Source of the DNA: Lampris incognitus
Taxonomy: Eukaryota > Chordata > Actinopteri > Lampriformes > Lampridae
Length of the DNA stretch: 64,000 nt
Direction of reading: 5' to 3'
Assembly (NCBI RefSeq): GCF_029633865.1
Contig: NC_079215.1
Coordinates: 49,607,343 to 49,671,342, forward strand
Part shown: positions 29,501 to 39,473 of the stretch, piece by piece
Numbering within the stretch: position 1 is the first letter of the stretch
Layout: each line of letters starts with the position of its first letter
Position numbers and translations under genes: made by a program
Notes under the pieces: model-generated
What the model was told of the DNA's origin: nothing
What the model saw: the letters and a program-made list of their open reading frames with translations, nothing else
Databases searched by the model: none

Positions 29501-29757
29501 AACAGAGTCGGAGAATCCTCTTTGCGACAGAGATTATTCTTTAACTTTGACAAAGAAGCAAAAACCAGACACCGGATAAGCCCTGAACCTGCAGTTGAAC
29601 CCTTGGTTCCAACTAAGGTCCTCTATTTCAAAAGTATCCCTTATTTCACCAGTAGCCCCCACACCAACCCGCAGTGGGAGCAAGCATGCCCCTTCACACT
29701 GCCCGTTGCTCTTGAGTAGGGGGACGAGGAGGAGGGGGAGGAGGAGACAGCAGGGAA

Positions 29758-30063
29758 ATGACAGAGTGTATGACAGAATGTAAGGCGCTGGTGACGCCAT
29801 CCACGCGCAATGGCCACCGTGTTTTCAGCTACACGCTTGAGAGCCACACGGCTGCCGCCTTCGCCATCATGAATGAGCTGCGTCTGGAGCGGCAGTTGTG
29901 CGATGTGACACTGCGTGTGCGGTACAATGACCTGGAGGCTGTCGACTTTGTGGCCCACAAGGTGGTGCTGGCCTCATCGTCCCCAGTTTTCAGGGCAATG
30001 TTCACCAATGGTCTGAAGGAGTGCGGTATGGAGGTCGTGCCCATTGAAGGGATCCACCCCAGG
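29758..30063 (+). CDS. keap1b: keap1b coding exon 1 (N-terminus and first part of BTB)
   Basis: 102 codons ending phase 0 at ...GIHPR before GTGAGT. The protein starts MTECMTECK: a 12-bp unit (ATGACAGARTGT) is tandemly doubled, giving two in-frame ATGs at 29,758 and 29,770. Remembered zebrafish Keap1b starts with a single MTECK, so either Met could be used. FNIMNELRL-type BTB start and [16 protein letters not shown] are intact. Confidence 0.93.
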
Positions 30064-33000
30064 GTGAGTCAGATATATTTTATTAGCTGGGAAATTTCTG
30101 CTATAGACCAAAAATGTCACTTGGAATACTTGTACTAACACCTGTAGTGTCTTAGGGGCATTGAGTGACAGGGAAGACTTCCCATCCCTTTCAGTTTTTT
30201 TTTTAAGGATCTCAGGAACATTCACAGATGTTAAGAGGTAGCTTAATCTAGCTATTCCTGTTAACAATATTCCTATTGTTTACTGTGGCATTATTTGCAT
30301 AACATTGCAGTTGAAATGCTTTTCAAACTAATGTTCCACATAAAATCTGGATCGGATCATGTGATTGGTCTGCTGATTGGTAAAGAAAGCAGAAAAACTA
30401 TTCAAGGATAAGATTAAAAAAAGTTTGAATGTCATAATTTTAGTTAATGTGACCTCACTAATTAGGTGTTTCTGAATGGTAGTGTTCACTTTCTAAGCAA
30501 GTTAATGTTTTGCCAGACAGAAACGCAGTTATCATTTTACGTGAACTTTAGAGATGGAGTCTGTGTCAGAGAGACACCCAGACATTGTCAGAACATGACA
30601 GATTGTGTGATTACAACACATCCACTGATAAGATGGTTGGTGTCACAGCTGAGGTGCATATTGCTCTCTTCATTTGTGAACCAGCTTGTTATGATGTCTG
30701 GCTAATCGAATAGCTGAAGCAAGCAGACTCAGTTTAACCACTTGTGTTGCTATTGTTCCCATTGTATTCTTATGCATTTACTCTCCCTTAATGGCTCAGC
30801 ATACACTCATGCTTCTCTGACCCATATCTTTCTCTTCCTCCATTTCTGTGCCATTTCTTCATTTTCTCCTCTTTGCTTCTCTGTCTTGATTGTTTCACTC
30901 GACCCCTCCACATTCCCCTTCCATATCCTGTCCCTCTGCTCCACTATCTGATCACTGACAATTCCATACCCCCCCCCCCCATGTTTCTTCATCAATCCCT
31001 TTTATACACTCACTATGCAACTATCTCCCACTCCCTTGCCCTGCGTACCCTCTCAGGTTATGGACAGACTGATAGAGTTTGCCTACACAGCCAGCATCTC
31101 TGTGGGGGAGAAGTGTGTGATCCATGTGATGAACGGTGCGGTCATGTACCAGATTGACAGTGTGGTCAAGGCCTGCTGTGACTTCCTGGTCCAGCAGCTG
31201 GACCCCAGCAACGCCATCGGCATCGCCAACTTTGCTGAACAGATAGGCTGCACTGAGCTCCACCAGAGGGCCCGGGAATACATTTACATGAATTTCAGCC
31301 AGGTATTGTGAGATGCAATATTGAAAAATCCAATACAGAATCAGGGATCAGTTACCGTATATGTGGTGTTTATTAAAGTGGTATCGAAGGCAATAGTTAC
31401 TTAAAGCGGCAGTAGACAACTTTTTTTGCTTTAACTTGTTATTATGACGTACATGTTAATTGCACAGTGTAATGGCTATAGAATAATGACACCATTGGCA
31501 TTTAGATTGGTTCCCTATAATCCTCGCTTTCACTCTGCAAGTCTCTGCCACTGGGTACCATCTCGCAGGAAAATGAAGGCTCAATTTACAGCACAAAGGA
31601 AGTGTGTCAACCATTGCACAACCAAAATATGATTACCATCTCGCGGAAAAATGGAGGCTCGATTTATGGCACAAAGGAAGTGCGTCAATCACTGCGCAAC
31701 CAAATAGGAAGAGGATAGCAATTTTGTTTTCCCCAGTAGTGGAAATGGCGTACCATGGAACAACCGAAGTGACAGTGGAAACTACCTGGCAAGAGAAAAT
31801 AACCCTGTTGATGGAGGAGGCAAAGAAGGTGAAGAGGGGGAGCGATAGAAATAGAGGTACAACAAGAGCCTGTCCATAGCTCCATAGCTCGAGCCTGTCC
31901 ATAGCTCGCTCGATGGAGCAAGCTATGGTGTTGTATCGAATTCTGTTTCCCCATCGAGATCGGTTTCCCCCAAGCCAGACTAAAGCATTCGCATGGAAAC
32001 AGATTTGCTATTGGTTACGATTAGGTTAAGGTAAGCATTATGTTAAGCTTAGGGTTAGGTTGAGGTTAGGTTAAAGTTAATCAAGTGTCTGGATGTTGTG
32101 TCGAACTCTGGCTAGGGGGAAACAGAGTTTGAGACAACACCCAGGTACAGGGATGATCCAGAAATGGCCGGTGTGGGTGCAGGTCTTTGTTCCAACCAAG
32201 CAGTTACACACCTGATTCTATTAGTCAACCAATAGTCTTTGCTAAGTACCTTGATTTGTTGACTCAGGTGTGTAGCTGCTTGGTTGGAAAAAAGACCTGC
32301 ACTCACACCGACCCTTTCTGGATCATGTTGCCCATCCCTGACCCAGGACTTGAGAGGGTTCCAAACAGACATTCAGTTGGCATTCTTTCTACTGGATCAG
32401 TAAGTAACACAACTTGTGTACTTATTAATACTACCAGATGTTTTACTCCGCCTTTATCATAGCACTGAGATCAGGGTTTTTAGTTCAATTTGGGATTCTT
32501 ACAGTTGTTTCTTGCTTTGGACAGTACCCAGGCTGCTAATATAATAAGTGGAAAGGCGATCTGGTTGTCTTTGCGACAGTGGCGCAAACAATAAAAAACA
32601 CCTGGAAACACGGGGGGGGGGGTTGAAAAGTTGTCTACAGCCGCTTTAAAGCAGTGTTAACCTTGTAATGCTGTTGCACGTGGAATTAAGAGTTTCCTAT
32701 TGTAGCCGGCTAATTGTTTCTCGACAGATGAGATAAATGAGATATTTCATTAAGTTTTGATGATGCCTTTGTTTTGCTTTCCCCTGCTTTCATATTCAGT
32801 AGTTAAACAACTGTCAGCATTTTTTTCCGAGCTGTAAATAGACAGAAAAAAATGAACTGATTTCACTTAACCTCAGGACATCTAGATCCTCATTTACAAC
32901 TGTACATTTTAAACATGTACTGTTCATCCAGTCTACATATCATATGCATTTACACAACTTATGTTTATGTTTCATTGCGTTGGCAATCATGCATTATAAA

Positions 33001-36000
33001 GATTCAAATCTTCTGCATGATGCCAGCTCATAAATGGATTAAGCATTTGACTTGTTTTAGTTAATGTTGCTCTCAGTTGTTCAGGTCAAGGGGTGTTGTG
33101 GTACAGACAAACAGTTTTCAATTGTTCTATTGCGGTCTCTGTAGGCCAGCCTTTGTACTTCAAACCTGAGAGTTGGTGCCCTGCATCTTCCAAGTGTGTG
33201 TGCTACATGAGTCATAGCATGTAAGGATGTATCAGTGGCCCAATTTACCTTGGGGACTTTGTTCTAGACATGTACCAAATGTCTTTCTTAAATTCCCAAG
33301 GTAACTTTGTTCTTTCCACTTGTTTATTTACACACCTAAATAAGTACTGCTCAAGGGCCCAGCACGTCTGTTAAAAATGTCATTAAATATTTTCATCTAC
33401 TCCTTTGTCCTCCTGTTTACAGGTAGCAACCCAGGAGGAGTTTTTCAATCTGTCCCACTGCCAGCTAGTTACCCTCATCAGCCGTGATGAGCTCAATGTG
33501 CGCTGCGAGTCTGAGGTCTTCCAGGCATGCGTGGCGTGGGTGCGCTATGACCGAGAGAACCGGCGACCTTACGTCCAGGCTTTACTCCAGGCTGTCCGCT
33601 GCCATTCCCTTACACCTAACTTCCTGCAGGCTCAGCTACAGTCTCTAGACTGGGATCCCCAGTGTAAAGACTACCTGGCCCAGATCTTCCAGGACCTCAC
33701 CCTCCACAAGCCCACCAAAGTCAACTCCTGTCGTACCCCCAAGGTGCCGCAGCTCATTTACACAGCAGGGGGTTACTTCCGTCAGTCTCTCAGCTACCTG
33801 GAGGCGTACAACCCCTGTACGGGAGCCTGGCTAAGGCTAGCCGACCTCCAGGTACCCCGGAGTGGTCTGGCAGCCTGTGTGATCAGCGGGCTTTTCTATG
33901 CTGTCGGTGGAAGAAACAACGCACCTGATGGAAACATGGACTCGAATACATTGGACTGCTACAACCCCATGAACAACTGCTGGCTGCCCTGCGCGCCAAT
34001 GAGTGTGCCCAGGAACCGCATTGGAGTCGGCGTTATCGATGGGATGATCTATGCAGTGGGCGGGTCACATGGTTGTATTCATCACAATAGTGTGGAAATG
34101 TAAGTGGATGGGTGATTCGATTGGCAGTGATCACAGCTATTTTAAATGGATTTGCATTTGGTTTTGTGTCATGTGGCTATTCTCAAAGATGGGATGAGTT
34201 TTAAATATTTTGATTATTATGATTTTTAATTTTTCTGGGTTTCGGCTTAGTAGCACGATCAGGATCTGACTGAAAGCAGTGGAAGTCTTAATTAAGACAA
34301 TCTTATTGTATTCGTTCATGTTAAAGGGATTTTCGTCACATTCTCAGGAAATAAGTCGATTATATTTGGAAAATGGTGTTCATACAGCTGCTATTGTATA
34401 CTTTTAAAGAATAAGAAACTGTCTTTTTAAAAATCGCTTTCCAGGTAGCTGTAATGGAAAAGTGTATATTTTTAGTGAAGCATTTTTTTTGCACTTTAGA
34501 ACACCGCAACTTTTTCGAACATAAATTGGTACTTCTTCATTCAAGTCAAATGTTATTGCCTGCCAATACATCTCACCAACAAATGTCTCATGTATTAATC
34601 CTGCTCCACAGGCATGATTCAAAATTCCCAGACAGGCCCAGTAACAAATTATGAATTCGAAAATGGATGCATGCCTTACGTATCAAGTATATATCCAAGT
34701 ATCATATTTATGAGTCACTGCTGATAATTCACCTGTGTGAGTGTCTCGGTCCTGTTCCTCAACTGTGCTGTAGACATGAAGCAGTGACGAATGACAAATA
34801 TTAACAGGGCAAACAAAAGACTGTTGAAAGGCCAAATGCCTAAACTGGTGGAATGTCCACCTCAAATTTCACAATAAAAATTGAATGTGTTAGTTCAGCT
34901 GAGCGCGGGTAGCGAAACTGGATGACAACTGATTTGTGTTCATGTCCTGCTCCTTAGGTATGACCCGGAGAGGGATCAGTGGCAGCTTGTAGCCCCCATG
35001 TTGACGCGGCGAATCGGTGTGGGGGTGGCTGTCATCAACCGGCTGCTGTACGCAGTTGGGGGTTTCGACGGGACCCACCGGCTCAGCTCGTCCGAGTGCT
35101 ACAACCCAGACAAGGATGAGTGGAAAACCATGGCAGCCATGAACACCGTTCGTTCTGGAGCTGGTGAGAAAGAAATGGAACAATGTGGTCACATCAAAAG
35201 TTTCCATCTACAGAGAGTCAGCTTTTGTGGAATTAAAAAAAAAAAATCTTTCAGAATGACAATAATACAATGGGCTTGGAACAGAATTTGTGAATTATGA
35301 AAATGAGAGGGCTCATAAATGGCTTCTTTATGTTCTTTGTTCAAAATAAAGTGGCTGTGGCAAGTGAAGGAGTTCAAGTATCTCGGAGTCTTGTTCACGA
35401 GTGAGGGTAGGATGGAGCGGGAGATGGACAGGCGGATTGGTGCAGCATCAGCAGTAATGCGGATGTTGTGACTGTTGTGGTGAAGAGGGAGCTGAGCCGG
35501 AAGGCAAAGCTCTCAATTTACCAGTCGATCTTCGTTCCAACCCTCACCTATGGTCATGAGCTTTGGGTAGTGACCGAAAGGGTGAGATCGCGGCTGCAAG
35601 CGGTTGAAATGAGTTTCCTCCGTAGGGTGTCTGGGCTCAGCCTTAGAGATAGGGTGAAGAGCTCGGACATCCGGAGAGAGCTCGGAGTAGAGCCGCTGCT
35701 CCTTCGCATCGAAAGGAGCCAGTTGGGGTGGTTCGGGCATCTGATTAGGATGCCCCCTGGGGGCCTTCCTCTGGAGGTTTACCAGGCACAGCCAGCTGGG
35801 AGGAGACCCCGGGGTAGACCCAGAACTTGCTGGATGGACTTCCATGTCCAGTCTGGCCTGGAAACGCCTTGGGATCACCCAGGAGGAGTTGGAGGGCATT
35901 GCTGGGGAGAGGGACGTCTGGGGAAGCAGCTGATGATGGGATGAGGTGTGGAAGGATTTTTATCCATTCCTTGACTCTTATTGGTGTAGGAGAGTTGGGC

Positions 36001-39000
36001 TGTTTTCTTTAACATTCAGGAGAATGAGCAAAGGGGCTTTATTGGTCACATATGTGACATAATATCAGATGACGTATATCAGTTTCACTTTATCGTTTCA
36101 TTTGTCCCTTTATCACAGTAAAAACACTTGATTTACTAAATGACTTAATCTAAATTAAGTGCTTGTAAGTATAGGCTTTTAATGCTGTGGTTCCCAAAAA
36201 TTTTCAGTCCCCCTCCCCCATCTCATTGGAAAAGGTTTCATTTTTTTATTATCTCAATGAGAAAATCCAAGTCATTCCAAAATTATGCGAACAACTTGAA
36301 ATAGTGTTGTTGGATAGCTGGATTTGAGCATAGTTTACACCATATCTGGGGAAACAGGAGGTATTGGCTCCTCCGCTTAAATGTGTGGGTTCTACATTTA
36401 ATGGAAGGTGAAGTGATATGAAGCCATTTGGGGTTTGTTTGTCTCCAGTGGTTGAAGTGGGCCAGTACTCAACAGTGTGCCGTGAGGGCACCTCTACATT
36501 TTGCTCTTGCGGGAACCTGAACTTTTTCTTGACTGCTTTCACTTTTCACAGGCTTCAGATACGCACTGTGGTAATTCCCCATTCAGCTTCTCTCGTTGAC
36601 ACACTCTCCCCCTCAAGAGTAATTGTGTTCTGTTGTAGTCCAAGCTTTGGCTTTTACATTTGATGGTTTCCATCTGGGAACTTGCATTGTTTGTTTTTTG
36701 GTTCCCATCGTAACGTTATTCCATTACATTTTTGTTCCACTCCAATTGTTTATACTTATTGTCATCCCTCATCCTCCGCTGCAATACCCCCGACACAATT
36801 TGGGAATGATTAATATAATGAATCTAATATAATGTTGTTTATTAGGCCCACTGTGAAAGGTAACTATACTTTGTTGAAACTGGTTGTAGTCTGTTTAGCT
36901 GTTTACGACTTCTGACAAGTTTGACCGGCCCTTTGTGGTTCTTCCTAACAGAACGAGTTCCTGTATTATAAATGTGCTTCGGTTAAGTTTTTTTTTTCTT
37001 TTTTCCATTACTCACTCGCTGTAATGGTCATCACTGAAGTGCAGCAGTCCTCTAATAGCATCTCTGTTGTCAGTGCATGTCAGGGCATTTATTTTTATAG
37101 ATAAACTGTAGTTCCACAAAGCATTCATTGTGTAAGCTCCCCACTCCATTCATCTCTTCAAGAACATCCTTTTAAATAATGGGCCAGTGTGACTAACTTA
37201 AAAAAAAAGCTTTTAAGATACATCAATAGAAGTTGTATACATCCTGTGTTTTACCATGTATCGGTATTTACTAAGATTTTGTTCTCTAAATACTGCTAAA
37301 TAGCCTTTAGGTAAAGTCACATTTGACCACGCCTACCTCTCTTGCAGGTGTTTGTGCTCTGGGGAACCGAATCTTTGTGATGGGCGGCTATGATGGCACC
37401 AACCAGCTGAACACAGTGGAGCGCTACGACGTGGAGACGGACACCTGGAGCTTTGCTGCCTCCATGAGGCATCGGCGTAGTGCTCTGGGAGTCACCACAC
37501 ACCACGGCCGTATCTACGTTCTGGGTAGGTGGCTGAGAAATGAGTCGGAGAATGAAATGAGATTTACAATTATGAATCCACTAAAGCCTTAACACTGGCA
37601 AAGTGTACCCACCCACTCCCCCAGTTTTCATGTGACTTACGCCAGTTTCCTGTTTAAAAAAACAAACAAAACAAAAAGAGCCACCATATGTTTTAACCTG
37701 TACCAGTCTTTGCAGTTCCTTTAAAGAGATACTTTCATGCTGTTTCTGAGCACATTTTTAACACGGGTGGTTTGAATTACAGCCGAAAGGTAGGTGTGGT
37801 TTTATGATTTCATAGCTATTGGCTACTGAAATTAAGGGTGGTTGTGCTGGTGTGGCTGGGTGGACTAAACACTGGGGCTAAACCACTTGTGCTTGCCGTA
37901 GAAAAATGAGAAATTCACTGGTGACAGCCCCCTTCCTGCTCTGTCGTCACTTTACCAAAAAAAAAAAAGAAAAGGCGAGCGACGAGACCACCGACAGCAG
38001 CTTTGAGGTTGAGGATGTGGAAGTGGAAGACGATTCCTCTTTCACAGTGGAAGTTGACTACTCGCCTCACGAATATGTTACTCAGCCAATACAGCTGTAT
38101 TCCTTCGAACCAATAGGGTGCATCTCCGCTTTTATGGCGTCCTGCTATGGACACGCCCTCTATGCTAATGGTAATTCATGATGCGGCAAGTTACCACATT
38201 TTCACCAACCGGAAAGCGGTTACTTGATTGCCGATATCTTTCACCTGGCAATAAATGTGATTTTAGGGCTACCATTTGTCTCATCGATCACATCCACACT
38301 CCTTACATCGATTAACAACAGGAAAAGTCAGATTTTGATGCAAGTATCTCTTTAAGAAAATGGGTAACAATGATTGTGAAGTTAAACAGCCCTGTAATTT
38401 AATCTGCATTTGTTTATATTCAGTAGTCCACAACTGTAAAAGTGCAGTGTAATAAAAGATCCATATAACAGAGCCATGACACAGTTGCAGCTGTGTAATA
38501 TAGACAAATGTTGGTACCAAGACTACCCTTATAAAGGATTTATAAATCGTTTAGTATTAGGTTATTAATTCAGTTGTAAACACTTTATAAATCATAAATA
38601 ACCAAGTTATAACAGTTTTCATACATCAATACTGTCTTACTATTTTGCAAGATCAAGTTGCTGCTGCACTTTTTATCTCTATCCTGTTAAATCTCAGCTC
38701 TTACTGGTTGTTGGCTAAATAACCAATGAGATCTGAGGCTCAACAATACTGGTAAATGTGGGCTTATTATTTGGTAAGCAACAGGTCACTGTTTCCCTTT
38801 TTATCTAATGCGTTATAACAGCTTATTAATGATTTATAAAGTGTTCACAGCCTAATTAATAAACTAATTATAAGCCATACATAAACCCTTTATAGTCCTG
38901 TGATGGCCTGGCGGCATGTCCAGGGTGTCTCCCTGCCTGCTGCCCAGTGACTGCTGGGAAAGGCGCCAGCATCCGTGCGACCCTGACAGCAGGATAAGCA

Positions 39001-39473
39001 GTTTGAATAATGGATGGATGGATGGAAGGGTAGTCTTAATGTAAAGTGGTACCCAGATGTTTTCATGACTCGACTAACGTTGTCTGATCCATGTCTAAGT
39101 GTCCTTACAAAATACTGTTAACCAAGGCTTACTTTTACTCATTATTTGTTTGTTTGTTTTTTCAAAGTAATCACTTTATTGATATGATGAAATATCTTTC
39201 TTTACAGGAGGTTATGATGGCAATACCTTTCTTGACAGTGTGGAGTGTTACGACCCTGAAACAGACACCTGGTCCGAGGTGACTCGAATGACGTCAGGCC
39301 GGAGTGGCGTGGGTGTGGCGGTCACCATGGAGCCGTGCCAGAAGGAGCTGTCCCAGTGTCAGAAGTCGGAGAGGGAAAGCAGTGCTGTGTTACCGACACA
39401 TCACTCAGGTCCCTCTGGTTTTGACTCACGCCACGTCCAGCAACACAGCGGGTCCTACAGTAAGGACACCTGA
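29758..39473 (+). CDS. keap1b: Kelch-like ECH-associated protein 1 (Keap1b type), six coding exons
   Basis: Cytosolic redox sensor and substrate adaptor that brings Nrf2 to the CUL3 ubiquitin ligase; oxidised cysteines release Nrf2. The coding join is 29758-30063, 31057-31302, 33423-34099, 34958-35163, 37348-37524 and 39208-39473. All junctions are GT-AG and in frame, giving 625 residues (human has 624). Order: BTB (about 18-130), BACK/intervening region (about 135-275), then six kelch repeats (about 285-590). The sensor cysteines equal to human C151 (C122, GEKC) and C273 (C244, AVRC) are present. Human C288 is Leu259 and C257 is Arg228. Zebrafish Keap1b is likewise known to lack C288, which supports the b paralogue. 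Nrf2-contact residues equal to human R380, N382, R415 and R483 are kept. The C-terminal tail runs ~35 residues past MEPC and is unlike other Keap1 proteins. Confidence 0.96.
31057..31302 (+). CDS. keap1b: keap1b coding exon 2 (rest of BTB, start of BACK)
   Basis: 82 codons, phase 0 at both ends (TCTCAG before GTTATGG; CAG then GTATTG). Contains [20 protein letters not shown] with the cysteine equal to human C151, and ends YIYMNFSQ. Confidence 0.96.
31401..32649. mobile_element. TTAA-flanked TIR transposon in keap1b intron 2
   Basis: Left end AAAGCGGCAGTAGACAACTT and right end, in reverse, AAAGCGGCTGTAGACAACTT form 24-25 bp inverted repeats with one mismatch, bordered by TTAA at both ends. 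There is no transposase. The interior holds a ~76-bp tandem duplication (31,557-31,632 and 31,633-31,708; both start TACCATCTCGC) and a nested foldback element at 32,148-32,340. TTAA borders suggest piggyBac-like cutting, but the TIR sequence is not typical of that group. Confidence 0.75.
32148..32340. mobile_element. Foldback hAT-like MITE nested in the TIR element
   Basis: The two arms are inverted copies of each other over about 75 bp (left GTGCAGGTCTTTGTTCCAAC, right GTTGGAAAAAAGACCTGCAC). Ends are CAGGGATG and CATCCCTG. Flanks ACCCAGGT (with one extra base before the element) and ACCCAGGA look like a 7-8 bp target duplication, as in hAT elements. Confidence 0.8.
33423..34099 (+). CDS. 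keap1b: keap1b coding exon 3 (BACK, kelch repeats 1-3)
   Basis: Starts phase 0 with [13 protein letters not shown] and ends two bases into a codon. Contains the C273-equivalent (AVRCHSLTP) and kelch repeats with [19 protein letters not shown] and PRNRIGVGV. The last two bases AT join G of exon 4 to give Met410, where human, mouse and zebrafish have Arg (human R442). The donor is AT followed by GTAAGT. Confidence 0.95.
34958..35163 (+). CDS. keap1b: keap1b coding exon 4 (kelch repeats)
   Basis: Starts after CTCCTTAG and reads [20 protein letters not shown] through [11 protein letters not shown] to MNTVRSGAG, with the Arg equal to human R483. Ends one base into a Gly codon before GTGAGA. Confidence 0.95.
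35353..35946 (+). mobile_element. 5'-truncated LINE fragment in keap1b intron 4
   Basis: Plus-strand frames read [15 protein letters not shown], then [40 protein letters not shown], and [13 protein letters not shown]...[11 protein letters not shown]. This is the C-terminal end of a non-LTR reverse transcriptase common in fish genomes. The clade is uncertain. At least one frame change is present near 35,465. Confidence 0.8.
37348..37524 (+). CDS. keap1b: keap1b coding exon 5 (kelch repeats 4-5)
   Basis: Starts after CTCTTGCAG, reads [39 protein letters not shown], and ends one base into a Gly codon before GTAGGT. Confidence 0.95.
37720..38355. mobile_element. TTAA-bordered TIR element with relic ORF in keap1b intron 5
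   Basis: Ends TTTAAAGAGATACTT and AAGTATCTCTTTAA are inverted over 14-15 bp, with TTAA at each border. A plus-strand frame (37,906-38,181, 91 codons) reads acidic and Ser-rich, then [19 protein letters not shown]. The xxPYxFEP-like core resembles the P2X7-C-terminal-like proteins that ride in some Harbinger/ISL2EU elements. That assignment is tentative. Confidence 0.65.
38509..39053. mobile_element. TIR MITE, copy 2, with nested SINE fragment
   Basis: Matches 9151-9594 along its length: GACTACCCTTATAAAGGATT at the left, CACTTTATAAATC, CTGCTGCACTTTTTATCT and GTCTTAATGTAAAGTGG at the right. Near the right end it is interrupted by a SINE tail at 38,899-39,035. It lies in keap1b intron 5. Confidence 0.82.
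38899..39035 (+). mobile_element. SINE family B tail fragment nested in the MITE
   Basis: Reads CTGTGATGGCCTGGCGGCAT, TCCAGGGTGTCTCCCTGCC and ends in GGATGGATGGATGG, the tail also seen inverted at 23,562 and 53,824. Only the 3' part is present, consistent with 5' truncation. Confidence 0.8.
39208..39473 (+). CDS. keap1b: keap1b coding exon 6 (last kelch repeat and C-terminal tail)
   Basis: Starts after CTTTACAG, completes [20 protein letters not shown], then [16 protein letters not shown]. After MEPC the frame continues for about 36 residues rich in Ser, Gln and His (…[17 protein letters not shown]…) to TGA at 39,471. Zebrafish and human tails are much shorter after MEPC. Confidence 0.94.

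Noticed and set aside
35468-35944. 158-codon plus-strand frame inside keap1b as an extra exon
   Set aside because: It encodes the C-terminal end of a LINE reverse transcriptase and would break the kelch frame; exon 4 to exon 5 splicing without it restores the protein exactly.
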